A stretch of 64,000 bases of DNA from Pontivivens ytuae. GTDB taxonomy: Bacteria; Pseudomonadota; Alphaproteobacteria; Rhodobacterales; Rhodobacteraceae. The number at the start of each line of letters is the position of its first letter. Within the stretch, counting starts at the first letter, position 1. Below, one piece after another: positions 48,611 through 56,240 of the stretch. The notes under the pieces are model-generated. The model had not been told where the DNA came from, searched no databases, and worked only from the letters and a program-made list of their open reading frames with translations. The translations under genes were made by a program, and so were the position numbers. The DNA is taken from assembly GCF_015679265.1 (NCBI RefSeq), contig NZ_CP064942.1:1644001-1708000 (forward strand). Direction: 5' to 3'.

Positions 48611-49681
48611 ATGAAACAGGACGACCTCTTCGCGCGCGCCGATGACGACACGCTCTACGCGGCCCTTCTCGCCCGCGATCCGGCCTGGGACGGGCGCGCA
48701 GTCGTCGGCGTGACCTCCACCGGCATCTTCTGCCGCCTCACCTGCCCCGCGCGAAAGCCGAAGCGGGAGAACGTGCGCTTCTACGCCGATGCCGGGGCTG
48801 CACGCGCGGCAGGCTTCCGCCCCTGCCTCCGCTGCCATCCCGAGGCAGCGCTCGGCCCGGTCGAGCCCCTGGTCGCCGACCTCATCACGCGGCTGGAGGC
48901 GGAGCCCGACCGGCGGTGGAGCGAGCGGGACATCGCGGCCCTCGGCCTCGACCCCTCCACCGTGCGCCGCGCCTTCCGCCGCCGCTACGGCATGACCTTC
49001 GTCCAGATGGCGCGGGAGCGGCGGCTGCGCCGCGCGGCCTCGGCCCTCGCTGCCGGGGACGCGGTGATCGGCGCACAGCTCGACGCGGGCTACGCCTCGG
49101 CCAGCGGCTTCCGCGACGCCTATGCGCGGATGACCGGCGAGGCACCGGTGGCCGCCCGCGGCCGGCCCGTCCTCCCCTCCCGCCTGATCGAAACGCCCAT
49201 CGGCCCGATGATCGCCATCGTGGACGAGGCGGCACTCCTCCTCCTCGAATTCCTGGAGCGCCCGATCCTCGCCGCGGAGCTCAAGACCCTGCATCGCGAG
49301 ACCGGCCGCGTGGCGGGTGAGGTGCCATCCCCCCTCCTCGACCGCACCGCGCGGGTGCTGGAGGACTACTTCACCGGTCGCGACCTCGCCCTCGACCTGC
49401 CCGTCCACCAGGGCGGCAGCCCCTTCGCGCGGCGGGTGCGCGAGACCCTCCGCTCGATCCCGGCGGGCACGACCACCACATATGGCGCGCTGGCCGACCG
49501 CCTCGGCCGCCCGACCGCCGCCCGCGCGGTGGCCCAGGCCAACGGAGCCAACCGCATCGGCGTCGTCGTGCCCTGCCACCGGGTGATCGGCGCGGACGGA
49601 TCGCTGACAGGATATGGCGGCGGGCTCTGGCGCAAGCGCTGGCTCATCGCCCACGAAGCACAATACGGAGGACCCCCATGA
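48611..49681 (+). CDS. ada: Ada-type methylated-DNA repair protein and regulator
   Basis: A three-part protein. The zinc/methyl-acceptor amino domain has cysteines C41, C45, C72 and C75 (FCRLTCPARKP and FRPCLRC). An AraC-type helix-turn-helix region follows (IAALGLDPSTVRRAFRRRYGMTFVQMARERRL). The O6-alkylguanine DNA alkyltransferase domain has VVPCHRVIG, with its acceptor Cys, and RAVAQANGANRI. In Ada, methyl transfer to the amino domain turns it into an activator of its own gene and other repair genes. The ATG at 48611 follows AGGATGG at good spacing; an earlier ATG at 48602 is possible. It overlaps the next gene by ATGA. Confidence 0.94.
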   Translation: MKQDDLFARADDDTLYAALLARDPAWDGRAVVGVTSTGIFCRLTCPARKPKRENVRFYADAGAARAAGFRPCLRCHPEAALGPVEPLVADLITRLEAEPDRRWSERDIAALGLDPSTVRRAFRRRYGMTFVQMARERRLRRAASALAAGDAVIGAQLDAGYASASGFRDAYARMTGEAPVAARGRPVLPSRLIETPIGPMIAIVDEAALLLLEFLERPILAAELKTLHRETGRVAGEVPSPLLDRTARVLEDYFTGRDLALDLPVHQGGSPFARRVRETLRSIPAGTTTTYGALADRLGRPTAARAVAQANGANRIGVVVPCHRVIGADGSLTGYGGGLWRKRWLIAHEAQYGGPP

Positions 49682-50433
49682 CCCAGACCGCACGCGAAAC
49701 CGCCTTCGCCGCACTCCACATCCCCGGCGACCCGGTGGTGCTCTTCAACATCTGGGACGCGGGCAGCGCCGCCGCCGTGGGCAAGGCCGGGGCGAAGGCG
49801 CTCGCCACCGGCTCCGCCTCCGTCGCGGGGGCGCAGGGCTTCGCGGACGGGGAGGACGTGCCCCTCGACCTCGTCTTCGCCAATCTGGAGCGGATCACCC
49901 ACCTTACCGACCTGCCCGTCACCCTCGATTTCGAGGGCGGCTATGCCGTCGATGCCGACCAGGTGGCGGCGAACGCCCAGCGCGCCCGCGACGCCGGGGC
50001 GGTGGGCATCAACTTCGAGGATCAGGTGGTCGGCGGCGAGGGGCTGCACCCGGCGGACATGCAGGGCAAGCGGATCCAGGCGATCCGGCAGGCCACCGGC
50101 GACACGTTCTGGATCAACGCCCGCACCGACCTGTTCCTGAAGGCCGCGCCCGACAGCCACGACCGCGCCCTGCTCGACGAGGCGCTTGAGCGGGGCCGCG
50201 CCTATGCGGGCGCTGGCGCCTCCAGCCTCTTCCTGCCCGGCCTCGCCGATCCGGACCTGATCAGGCACGCCTGCGCCCACAGCCCGCTGCCGGTCAACAT
50301 CATGGCGATGCCCACGACGCCGCCGCGCTCCGACATGGCAGAGCTTGGCGTCGCGCGGATCAGCCACGGCCCCTTCCCGTGGCGCAACGCGATGAAGGCG
50401 CTGGCGAACGCTGCGAAGGACGCGATGTCCTGA
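49678..50433 (+). CDS. Isocitrate lyase/PEP mutase family protein
   Basis: A PEP mutase/isocitrate lyase superfamily barrel of 251 residues. The strands LFNIWDAGSAAAV, LDFEGGY (metal-binding Asp/Glu), GAVGINFEDQV, and FWINARTDLFL (catalytic region) fit the oxaloacetate hydrolase/carboxyphosphonoenolpyruvate-like group annotated as isocitrate lyase/phosphoenolpyruvate mutase family. The true substrate is unknown. Translationally coupled to ada, so it may belong to the alkylation response. Confidence 0.9.
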   Translation: MTQTARETAFAALHIPGDPVVLFNIWDAGSAAAVGKAGAKALATGSASVAGAQGFADGEDVPLDLVFANLERITHLTDLPVTLDFEGGYAVDADQVAANAQRARDAGAVGINFEDQVVGGEGLHPADMQGKRIQAIRQATGDTFWINARTDLFLKAAPDSHDRALLDEALERGRAYAGAGASSLFLPGLADPDLIRHACAHSPLPVNIMAMPTTPPRSDMAELGVARISHGPFPWRNAMKALANAAKDAMS

Positions 50434-50436
50434 AGC

Positions 50437-50847
50437 TCAGGTGGCCCCGGCCGAGCGGGAGGACGAGGTGTCGAGCGTGTCTGCCACCCGCGCCATCTCG
50501 AACGTTCCCGACGACCCGCCGGGCCCGAGGATCCACCACCGGCCCTCGATGCGCGACAGCGTCGCATCCGCCTCGCCCCGGTAGTGGACGAGGCGGAAGA
50601 TCAGGCCGTCGACCTCGTAGGTCTTGCTGAAGCAGATGACGTTGCCGTCCCGCTCGCCATGCAGGCGGGCGTGGAGCTGGTCCGGTCCGCCGAGATAGAA
50701 GCCGTTGGGCTCCTCCACCCGGCCCGCGACGACGCCACCCTCCTCCACCAGCGTGGCGCAGAAGGGGGCGGGCGGTCGCTCCGGGTCGAAGTACTCGTAG
50801 GCACCCGACCAGCGACCGGACATGCAATTGAACTCTCTCTCCGACAC
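50437..50847 (-). CDS. Conserved hypothetical protein beside leuA
   Basis: 136 residues, beta-rich (FYLGGPDQLHARLHGERDGNVICFSKTYEV, GLIFRLVHYRGEADATLSRIEGRWWILG), resembling small lipocalin-like hypothetical proteins but with no firm match. The GTG start at 50847 has GGAG 8 nt upstream; an ATG at 50823 (MSGRW) is a possible alternative. It follows leuA by about 25 nt on the same strand and is probably cotranscribed. Confidence 0.65.
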   Translation of the reverse strand: MSEREFNCMSGRWSGAYEYFDPERPPAPFCATLVEEGGVVAGRVEEPNGFYLGGPDQLHARLHGERDGNVICFSKTYEVDGLIFRLVHYRGEADATLSRIEGRWWILGPGGSSGTFEMARVADTLDTSSSRSAGAT

Positions 50848-50872
50848 GCCCCACGCTCCATGTTGACGGAGG

Positions 50873-52423
50873 TCAGCTCGCGAGCTCCTCCGGTGCGCTC
50901 TTCTCCCGCCGCACGAACAGCTTGTTCAGCGCATTGATGTAGGCCTTGGCCGAGGCGACGACAGTGTCCGTATCGCTCGACTGGCCGGCGACGATCTTGC
51001 CGTCCTCCTCCAGCCGTACGCTCACGGTCGCCTGCGCGTCTGTGCCCTCTGTCACAGCCTGCACCTGGTAGAGCGCGAGCCGCGCTTCGTGCGGCACCAG
51101 TTCCTTGAGCGCATTGAACGTCGCGTCCACCGGCCCGTCGCCCGTGGTCTCCGCCCGGCGGGCTTCGCCATCGACGGTCAGGACCATGGTGCAGGTCTGC
51201 GGCCCCGTGGTGCCGCAACGCACCTCCATCTCCATCAGCCGCACCTTGTCGTGCCCGGCGGAGGTCGTCTGGTCCGACATCAGCGCGATGAGGTCCTCGT
51301 CATAAACCTCCTTCTTGCGGTCGGCGAGCTCCTTGAACCGCACGAACACGTCCTTGAGCTGATTGTCCGCCAGCGTGTAGCCGAGATTTTCCAGCTTGGA
51401 GCGCAGGGCCGCACGGCCCGAATGCTTGCCCATGACCAAGGAGGTCTCGGTCAGGCCCACATCCTCGGGCCGCATGATCTCGAACGTGCTCGCATCCTTG
51501 AGCATCCCATCCTGATGGATGCCGCTTTCATGCGCGAAGGCGTTCTTGCCGACGATCGCCTTGTTGTACTGCACCGGAAAGCCGGAGACGGAGGCGACCA
51601 TGCGGCTGATATGCATGATCTTCTGCGTATCGATCCGGGTGGCGTAGGGCATGATGTCGTTGCGGACCTTCATGGCCATCACGACCTCTTCCAGCGCGGT
51701 GTTGCCCGCCCGCTCGCCGAGGCCATTGATCGTGCACTCGATCTGCCGCGCACCCGCCTCGACCGCCGCCAGGGAGTTCGCCGTCGCCATCCCCAGATCG
51801 TTGTGGCAATGCGTGGCGAAGATCACCTCGTCGGCCCCCGGCACCTCCTCGATCAGCATCCGGATGATCTCCGCACTCTCCCGCGGCGCGGTGTAGCCCA
51901 CCGTGTCGGGGATGTTGATCGTGGTCGCCCCCGCCTTGATCGCGATGTCGATGGTGCGTTTCAAGAACTCCGGCTCCGTCCGCGTCGCGTCCATCGAGGA
52001 CCATTGCACGTTGTCGCAGAGATTGCGGGCGTGCGTGACCATGTCGTGGATGCGCTCGGCCATCCCGTCCATGTCGAGCCCGGTGATGCCCCGGTGGCTG
52101 GGCGACGTGCCGATAAACGTGTGGATGCGGGGACGCTTCGCATGGCGAACCGCCTCCCACGCCCGATCGATGTCGCCGGTGGCCGCGCGCGACAGGCCAC
52201 AGACCTGCGCCTCCTTCACCACCTTCGCGATGTCGCTGACGGCCTCGAAATCGCCCGGGGAGGCGATGGGAAAGCCCGCCTCGATGATGTCCACGCCCAT
52301 CTCGTCGAGAAGCGTCGCAATCTCCACCTTCTCGTCATGAGTCATGGAAGCGCCGGGCGACTGCTCGCCGTCCCGCAGCGTGGTGTCGAAAATCAGGACG
52401 TGGTCCTGTTTCTGGTCGGTCAT
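50873..52423 (-). CDS. leuA: 2-isopropylmalate synthase
   Basis: The first committed step of leucine synthesis, condensing acetyl-CoA with 2-ketoisovalerate. The DTTLRDGEQSPGASM motif with the metal Asp and catalytic Arg, THCHNDLGMATAN with the metal His residues, GLGERAGNTALEEV, and a carboxy leucine-sensing domain ending near SDTDTVVASAKAYINALNKL are all present. 516 residues. An attenuator with a leucine-rich leader peptide lies 81-131 nt upstream (52453-52554). Confidence 0.98.
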   Translation of the reverse strand: MTDQKQDHVLIFDTTLRDGEQSPGASMTHDEKVEIATLLDEMGVDIIEAGFPIASPGDFEAVSDIAKVVKEAQVCGLSRAATGDIDRAWEAVRHAKRPRIHTFIGTSPSHRGITGLDMDGMAERIHDMVTHARNLCDNVQWSSMDATRTEPEFLKRTIDIAIKAGATTINIPDTVGYTAPRESAEIIRMLIEEVPGADEVIFATHCHNDLGMATANSLAAVEAGARQIECTINGLGERAGNTALEEVVMAMKVRNDIMPYATRIDTQKIMHISRMVASVSGFPVQYNKAIVGKNAFAHESGIHQDGMLKDASTFEIMRPEDVGLTETSLVMGKHSGRAALRSKLENLGYTLADNQLKDVFVRFKELADRKKEVYDEDLIALMSDQTTSAGHDKVRLMEMEVRCGTTGPQTCTMVLTVDGEARRAETTGDGPVDATFNALKELVPHEARLALYQVQAVTEGTDAQATVSVRLEEDGKIVAGQSSDTDTVVASAKAYINALNKLFVRREKSAPEELAS

Positions 52424-52452
52424 GTCGGAAATCCTCTTGAGCTATGTTCGAT

Positions 52453-52510
52453 CCGGCGCGGCTTCGACGTCCCCTGAGCGCACGCGCCAGGCTCCCGGCA
52501 CGCTCAGAGG
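52453..52510 (-). promoter_or_regulatory. leuA attenuator with two competing hairpins
   Basis: Hairpin 1 pairs 52501-52510 with 52471-52480 (10 bp, CCTCTGAGCG/CGCTCAGGGG on the minus strand), and its first arm includes the stop codon of the leader peptide. Hairpin 2 pairs 52484-52491 with 52453-52460 (8 bp, CTGGCGCG/CGCGCCGG); its upstream arm is inside hairpin 1's loop, so the two exclude each other. A ribosome at the leader stop would block hairpin 1 and favour hairpin 2. No T tract follows, so termination may be Rho-dependent or control may act on translation. Confidence 0.65.
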
Positions 52511-52554
52511 CTGCTAAGAAGGAGGAGGCCGCGAAGGATCGGTGTCTTGCTCAT
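52504..52554 (-). CDS. leuA leader peptide (LeuL-type)
   Basis: A 16-codon frame, MSKTPILRGLLLLSSL, with four consecutive leucine codons (CTC CTC CTT CTT), plus earlier and final Leu codons, before a TGA inside hairpin 1. Leucine-charged tRNA would set ribosome progress and so leuA expression. There is no Shine-Dalgarno sequence; the predicted -10 box TATACT ends 7 nt before the ATG, so transcription would begin at or next to the A of the AUG, a leaderless arrangement as described for some alphaproteobacterial leader peptides. Confidence 0.75.
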   Translation of the reverse strand: MSKTPILRGLLLLSSL

Positions 52555-52561
52555 GCCGCGC

Positions 52562-52590
52562 AGTATAGCCCGGAATTCCCGACGTTGAAG
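52562..52590 (-). promoter_or_regulatory. Promoter of the leuA leader transcript
   Basis: On the minus strand TATACT occupies 52567-52562; the -35 is weak (TTCAAC at 52589-52584 with a 16-nt spacer). The start site would fall at 52554-52555, at the leader peptide ATG. Confidence 0.5.
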
Positions 52591-52610
52591 TTAAAAGAGA
52601 CCAGCGCCGC

Positions 52611-52757
52611 TCAATTGCAGATCGGCACCGCGGTGATGACGCCGCTCGCACTCTCCAGCCCCGGCTCGCATTCGCCGACACGGTCGACCAGGGCTTGTTC
52701 GGCAGCGCAGCCGGTCAGAAGGACGGCGATCAGCGGCAGGGCGGCAAGGCGGGTCAT
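52611..52757 (-). CDS. Small lipoprotein, 48 residues
   Basis: MTRLAALPLIAVLLTGC is a short signal peptide with lipobox LTGC. The mature 32 residues include two more Cys (GECEPG and the penultimate residue) and few charges. A GGAGAA site lies 6 nt before the ATG. The stop is 21 nt before the predicted -35 of the leuA leader. It resembles the small entericidin-like or hypothetical lipoproteins common in Rhodobacterales, but no family is certain. Confidence 0.7.
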   Translation of the reverse strand: MTRLAALPLIAVLLTGCAAEQALVDRVGECEPGLESASGVITAVPICN

Positions 52758-52911
52758 GACGGTTCTCCGATCTGGTTCTGATCCCCTCAGGCTAGGCGGC
52801 GCCCCGCGCCCGCCGGTTGACCGGCATCAATCGCCTGACGGGCATGTGAAGCGCCCGTGCCGCCCGGATGCGCTATGGCGGTCCGAGCGACCCGAGCGGA
52901 AAGGCCAGCCC

Positions 52912-53760
52912 ATGACGCGATCCCATCTCGCCGCCCTCCTCAGCCTGATCCTCGCCACGCTGGCCCTTGCAGGGCCGTCGCAGGCGCAGGGATGCCCGCC
53001 CGGCCAGCCCTGCGAAATCGCCGAAGGCGAGTACCGCTTCGAGCTGCCGCGCAACGGCGGCGGCGCGATGCCGGTGATCGTGCATTTCCACGGGGCCGCG
53101 AACTCCGCCGCCGCCGTGCTGCGCACCCGCTCCATCGTCGATCCCGCCCTCGATCGCGGCTACGCCTTCATCGCTTTGCAGGGCCTCGTGCAACCCGGGC
53201 GCAACTTCACGAACTGGAGCGTGCGGGACGGCCGGCGCCCGATGCGGGACGAGGCCGCCTTCGCCCGCGCCGCCGTCGCGCATCTCGGCCAATACGTGCC
53301 GCTCGACCCCGAGCGGGTCTATCTCACCGGCTTCTCCCGCGGGGCGTCGGCGATCTGGGACATCGCCTGCCATGATCCAGCGGGCTTCGCGGGGTTCTCC
53401 ACCGTCGCGGGTGCGTTCTGGGATCCGCTGCCCGAGGCGTGCGCGGAGCCCGTACGCCTCAGCCACTACCACGGGTGGGAGGATGCGACCGTCCCGCTCG
53501 AAGGCCGTCATTTCGGGCGCGGCGACCTGATCGGCCAGGGCGACGTCTATGCCGGTCTGCGGATCTTGCGGGAGACGGCGGGGCTCCAGACCCATCTCGC
53601 CCAGACGACCTCGCGCATCGGTGACATGCTCTGCAAGAGTTGGGCGGACGGCGATCTGAGCTTCTGCCTGCATCCCGGCGGCCACCGCCCGCCGGACGGG
53701 TGGATGGCGCACGCCATCGACGGGTTCGAGGGCGTGCCCGAGGACAGGGCTCAAAGGTAG
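52912..53760 (+). CDS. Exported alpha/beta hydrolase, LpqC/PHB-depolymerase type
   Basis: Signal peptide MTRSHLAALLSLILATLALAGPSQAQ. The alpha/beta hydrolase fold shows VIVHFHGAANSAAAVLRT (oxyanion-hole strand), the nucleophile motif GFSRGAS (Ser near residue 145), HYHGWEDATVPLEGR with the acid, and a carboxy His in CLHPGGHRPPDGW. It looks like the extracellular polyhydroxybutyrate depolymerase/feruloyl esterase-like group; substrate unproven. The ATG at 52912 starts the signal peptide; the longer frame upstream is not coding. Confidence 0.85.
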   Translation: MTRSHLAALLSLILATLALAGPSQAQGCPPGQPCEIAEGEYRFELPRNGGGAMPVIVHFHGAANSAAAVLRTRSIVDPALDRGYAFIALQGLVQPGRNFTNWSVRDGRRPMRDEAAFARAAVAHLGQYVPLDPERVYLTGFSRGASAIWDIACHDPAGFAGFSTVAGAFWDPLPEACAEPVRLSHYHGWEDATVPLEGRHFGRGDLIGQGDVYAGLRILRETAGLQTHLAQTTSRIGDMLCKSWADGDLSFCLHPGGHRPPDGWMAHAIDGFEGVPEDRAQR

Positions 53761-54146
53761 GACGCAACCTCCGGCGCCCGCTCCGGCATGTCGGCCCGGC
53801 CGTCGGCGAAACTGACGGGGATGCGGGCGAGGTCCTCCTCCGCCAGGTCGAGCGTCGCGACGCAGACGGCGATCCAACCGCCCGGCCCCGCGATCTCTCC
53901 ATGGGTCTTCACTCCGCAGGTGGGGCAGAACCGGTGCACGACGTCCCCGCCCGCGAAGCTGTAGCGCGCCAGGTGCTCCGCACCCCGGATTAGCCGGAAC
54001 GCTGTCGCGGGGATCGGGGCGATCCAGCCCCGCGACTTCAGGCAGATCGAGCAGTTGCACCGGATCGTGGGGGCGGCGAGGTCGATCTCCGCCACGTAGG
54101 CGACCGCGCCGCAATGGCAGCCGCCGCCCACGCGTCGCGTACTCAC
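53751..54146 (-). CDS. GFA (glutathione-dependent formaldehyde-activating) family protein
   Basis: 131 residues with the zinc cysteines of GFA/CENP-V proteins: GGCHCGAVAY, CNCSICLKSRG and RFCPTCGVKTHG. The GTG start at 54146 overlaps the stop of the SRPBCC gene. Role beyond the family name is unknown; many members have no proven formaldehyde function. Third gene of an ArsR-SRPBCC-GFA operon; its end overlaps the hydrolase gene by 10 nt. Confidence 0.88.
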   Translation of the reverse strand: MSTRRVGGGCHCGAVAYVAEIDLAAPTIRCNCSICLKSRGWIAPIPATAFRLIRGAEHLARYSFAGGDVVHRFCPTCGVKTHGEIAGPGGWIAVCVATLDLAEEDLARIPVSFADGRADMPERAPEVASYL

Positions 54147-54595
54147 GCCGCCATGTCCTGCGCAGCGTCCGTCCACCGGTCGAAGCATTCCTGCCAGCCG
54201 GTGTGATGCTCGGCCCGCGCATGCTCGGTGACCAGACCGGTCTGCTGGAAATACATCCGCGTCCCGCCCTCCTCGGCAACGAAGCGGATCCGGATCTCCA
54301 TCTCCGGCCCCGGCACGCCGCCCTCGACCCAGCGGAAGCTGAAGCGGAGCAGATCAGGGGCCGAGACCTCCAGCATCTCGCCCGCCTGTTCGAACCGCGT
54401 TCCGCTGGGTGAGAACATCTCGATCCGCCAGGGCGACCCGACCTCCGCGGTCCAGTCCACGCTGCCGGTGCGGAACGGCCGGCCTTGCTCATCCCGCGGT
54501 CCCCACCAGAGCGCCAGTTTCTCCGGATCGGTCCACAGCGCGAAGCAGACCTCCGGCGGGCGGGCCACGTAGCGTTCGATCTCAAGCGTCTTCAT
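54143..54595 (-). CDS. SRPBCC/AHSA1-like protein
   Basis: 150 residues with the Bet v1-like START fold: IERYVARPPEVCFALWTDPEKLALWWGP at the front, IEMFSPSGTRFEQAGEMLEV in the middle, and a long carboxy helix with HHTGWQECFDRWTDAAQDM. It binds hydrophobic ligands in related proteins. Placed directly after an ArsR regulator, overlapping it by 14 nt. Confidence 0.88.
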   Translation of the reverse strand: MKTLEIERYVARPPEVCFALWTDPEKLALWWGPRDEQGRPFRTGSVDWTAEVGSPWRIEMFSPSGTRFEQAGEMLEVSAPDLLRFSFRWVEGGVPGPEMEIRIRFVAEEGGTRMYFQQTGLVTEHARAEHHTGWQECFDRWTDAAQDMAA

Positions 54596-54938
54596 CTGCG
54601 TCTCCTGCGGTGGGGGTTGGCGAAGCGCCCTCGGCCTGCTCGACGAACCGGTCGAGCGTATCGGTCCAGAACCTCTCGTAATCGGCCAGCCAGTCGGCGA
54701 GCATCTTCAGCCCCGCCGGATCCAGCCGGCAGGGCCGCGTCTGCCCGACCCGCGACCGGCTGATCAGCCCCGCCGCCTCCAGCACCTTGAGGTGGGAGGA
54801 GATGGTGGGCTGCGTCAGCGCGAAGCGGTCGACGAGCTGCGAGACAGTCGCCTCGCCCTCCGCCAGCCGGGCGACGATGGCCCGGCGGGTGGGGTCGGCG
54901 AGGGCCGAGAGGGTTCTGTTGAGGTGCTCCATACACAT
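54582..54938 (-). CDS. ArsR/SmtB-type transcriptional regulator
   Basis: A winged helix of 118 residues: LSALADPTRRAIVARLAEGEATVSQLVDRFALTQPTISSHLKVLEAAGLISRSRVGQ is the typical HTH and wing. No metal-binding Cys pair (ELCVCD-type) is visible, so it belongs to the SRPBCC-paired, non-metal group. It probably represses its own operon. The start could be ATG at 54938 or the one two codons on (54932). Confidence 0.9.
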   Translation of the reverse strand: MCMEHLNRTLSALADPTRRAIVARLAEGEATVSQLVDRFALTQPTISSHLKVLEAAGLISRSRVGQTRPCRLDPAGLKMLADWLADYERFWTDTLDRFVEQAEGASPTPTAGDADEDA

Positions 54939-54952
54939 AGACAGCCATCTAT
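54937..54952. promoter_or_regulatory. Operator-like site at the ArsR gene start
   Basis: Inverted arms ATAGA and TCTAT with a 6-nt centre overlap the first ATG codon of the regulator gene. On the minus strand a TTGACA lies upstream at 54967-54962. This fits autoregulation by a dimeric winged-helix repressor; the exact -10 is not clear. Confidence 0.45.
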
Positions 54953-54992
54953 ATCGATTCGTGTCAATGTATTTGGCTCATGCTCAATCGCG

Positions 54993-55658
54993 TCACATGA
55001 CCGAGTGGGGCTCGTCCACCTCCGGCGCCACCGCCGCCCGCCCCTTCTCGGTCACGTCATAGACGCCGGTCGAGACGCGCTCGAACCAGCCATAGTGATT
55101 GTCCCGCATCTTGTTGGCGGCCTTCTCCACCTCGACCGCAGCCCCCACCACGGCCGCCCGGCTCGGCCCATTTTCAACGAGATAGGCGGCAAGGCGCAGG
55201 CAGCCCTGCCGGTACGCCGTCATCACCGCACCACCGGGCCGCCCGCCTTCCTCCGGATCGCCCACCCGCTTCTGCCATTCGCGCAAGAGCCGGTCCTTCC
55301 TCCGCGGATTGCCGCGGGGCGCGTAGTGGCCGGGGTCGCAATGCACCTCCGCCACGCCCCCCTTCACCACGATCAGGCCCAAGCCGATGCGGCGCAGCAG
55401 CGCCTTGATCCGCACGGTATCGCGCCGCCCACGGCCCGGCAGGCGGGGCACGGCGAGGTAGACCGCGTCGCTCATCGCGAGCCTATCCACGCCCTGCATC
55501 AGCAGCGCCAGCGTCAGCCCGGTCTTGAGCTCCACGATCACCGGCGGCTCCTCGCCTCGGACCGCCACGAGGTCGCACGCCCCGATCTCACCCTTCACCT
55601 CGTAGCCCTGCCCTTCGAGCAGCGCCTTCACCGGCCCGTACAGCTCGCTTTCCCGCAT
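54993..55658 (-). CDS. DUF2161 family protein, PD-(D/E)XK-like
   Basis: 221 residues. The start holds ELYGPVKALLEGQGYEVKGEIGACDLVAV and PPVIVELKTGLTLALLMQ, a D-(x)n-ELK pattern of PD-(D/E)XK nuclease folds. A basic region (PRGNPRRKDRLLREWQKRVGD) and a winged-helix-like tail (LAAYLVENGPSRAAVVG) follow. Nuclease activity is not proven. It reads as a DUF2161 protein; divergent from the flavin reductase gene. Confidence 0.8.
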   Translation of the reverse strand: MRESELYGPVKALLEGQGYEVKGEIGACDLVAVRGEEPPVIVELKTGLTLALLMQGVDRLAMSDAVYLAVPRLPGRGRRDTVRIKALLRRIGLGLIVVKGGVAEVHCDPGHYAPRGNPRRKDRLLREWQKRVGDPEEGGRPGGAVMTAYRQGCLRLAAYLVENGPSRAAVVGAAVEVEKAANKMRDNHYGWFERVSTGVYDVTEKGRAAVAPEVDEPHSVM

Positions 55659-55772
55659 CCCGCCTCGACTGATCCGCCTCGTCCAGCCACCCTAGACCGA
55701 CCCGCCCGGAACGTCGCGCATTGCATCGGCAGGGAAACAGGATATGTGAGGCGCCACGTGTCCGGAGCCCCC

Positions 55773-56240
55773 ATGACCGATTTCACCTCTCGAGAGTTGC
55801 GCGATGCCTGCGGGTCCTTCGCCACCGGCGTCACGGTCGTCACCGTGGCGGGGCCGCTGGGCTTCACGGCGAACAGCTTCTCCTCGCTGTCGCTCGACCC
55901 GCCGCTGGTGATGTGGGCGCCCGCGCGCCGCTCGGCCCGGTTCGAGGCGTTTACGGAGGCCGAACGCTTCACCATACACATCCTTAACGCGGAGCAGCTG
56001 CCGCTCGCCACCGGCTTCGCCCGCTCCGGCGACGCGCCGTTCGCCGAGCTGCCGTGGACCGAGGGGCCTGGCGGCGTGCCCGAGTTCGACGGCTGTGCCG
56101 CGGTCCTGCGCTGCACCCGGCACGCGACGCATCCAGGCGGCGATCATGCGATCGTGGTGGGCCAGGTCGAGAGCGTGGACCACGACCCCGACGCGCACCC
56201 GCTGGTCTTCCACGCGGGGCTCTATCCCCGGCTCGCCTGA
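55773..56240 (+). CDS. Flavin reductase-like FMN-binding protein
   Basis: 155 residues with the flavin reductase split-barrel signature: ELRDACGSFATGVTVVTVAGPLGFTANSFSSLSLDPPLVMWA, then FTIHILNAEQLPLA, and HAIVVGQVESVDHDPDAHPLVFHAGLY. It uses FMN or FAD with NAD(P)H, often supplying reduced flavin to a partner monooxygenase; none is nearby. Confidence 0.9.
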   Translation: MTDFTSRELRDACGSFATGVTVVTVAGPLGFTANSFSSLSLDPPLVMWAPARRSARFEAFTEAERFTIHILNAEQLPLATGFARSGDAPFAELPWTEGPGGVPEFDGCAAVLRCTRHATHPGGDHAIVVGQVESVDHDPDAHPLVFHAGLYPRLA

